From Comamonadaceae bacterium (GTDB lineage Bacteria; Pseudomonadota; Gammaproteobacteria; Burkholderiales; Burkholderiaceae_C), in NCBI GenBank assembly GCA_947457975.1, contig CANGYC010000104.1, positions 1 to 7,773 of the forward strand: a stretch of DNA of 7,773 bases. The letters are read 5' to 3'. The notes under the pieces are model-generated. The model made no database searches and was not told where the DNA came from. It saw nothing but the letters and a program-made list of their open reading frames with translations. The translations under genes were made by a program, and so were the position numbers. Shown piece by piece: positions 6,728 through 7,773 of the stretch. Within the stretch, counting starts at the first letter, position 1; each line of letters begins with the position of its first letter.

Positions 6728-7773
<1,046 letters not shown>

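Overview
This is high-GC DNA with dense, GC-biased coding, typical of a betaproteobacterium. The order is most likely Burkholderiales and the family probably Comamonadaceae (Acidovorax/Hydrogenophaga-like). The evidence is the Bug-type periplasmic receptor, the AscD-like ferredoxin reductase, the LivMGF layout and the overall protein style. The genus is an inference, because no rRNA or other marker gene is present.

Layout from left to right. (1) Positions 1-941, +: the C-terminal part of a membrane sensor histidine kinase, cut by the left edge. (2) 942-1072: a 131-bp spacer with a short perfect dyad. (3) 1073-2128, +: an exported HtrA/DegP-like protein with a trypsin-like domain and one PDZ domain. 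Its His and Asp triad positions appear to be lost, so it is probably a pseudoprotease. (4) 2139-3032, -: a small YeeZ-like NAD(P)-binding extended-SDR protein, convergent with gene 3. (5) 3183-4220, +: a one-chain 2Fe-2S/FAD/NAD(P)H reductase of the AscD (CDP-6-deoxy-3,4-glucoseen reductase-like) type. (6) 4231-5217, +: a Bug-family (TctC-like) substrate-binding protein, 10 bp behind gene 5 and probably co-transcribed. (7) 5238-7773, -: livF, livG and the 3' part of livM of a branched-chain amino acid/amide-type ABC importer. These are separated by 1-bp gaps, and the operon enters from the right edge.

How the genes work together. LivM, LivG and LivF form the permease/ATPase core of one importer; the second permease (LivH) and the binding protein are presumably to the right of the window. 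The Bug protein belongs to a different, non-ABC transport class. It has no TctA/TctB membrane partner here, so it is more likely a stand-alone receptor linked transcriptionally to the reductase. The kinase, the HtrA-like protein and the SDR protein look like independent genes.

I found no mobile element, CRISPR array, tRNA, rRNA, prophage gene or phage-defence gene, and nothing I would call an undescribed multi-gene system. The points most worth a second look are the degenerate HtrA-like protein, the reductase-Bug pair, and the uncertain start and missing YxxxK motif of the SDR protein.
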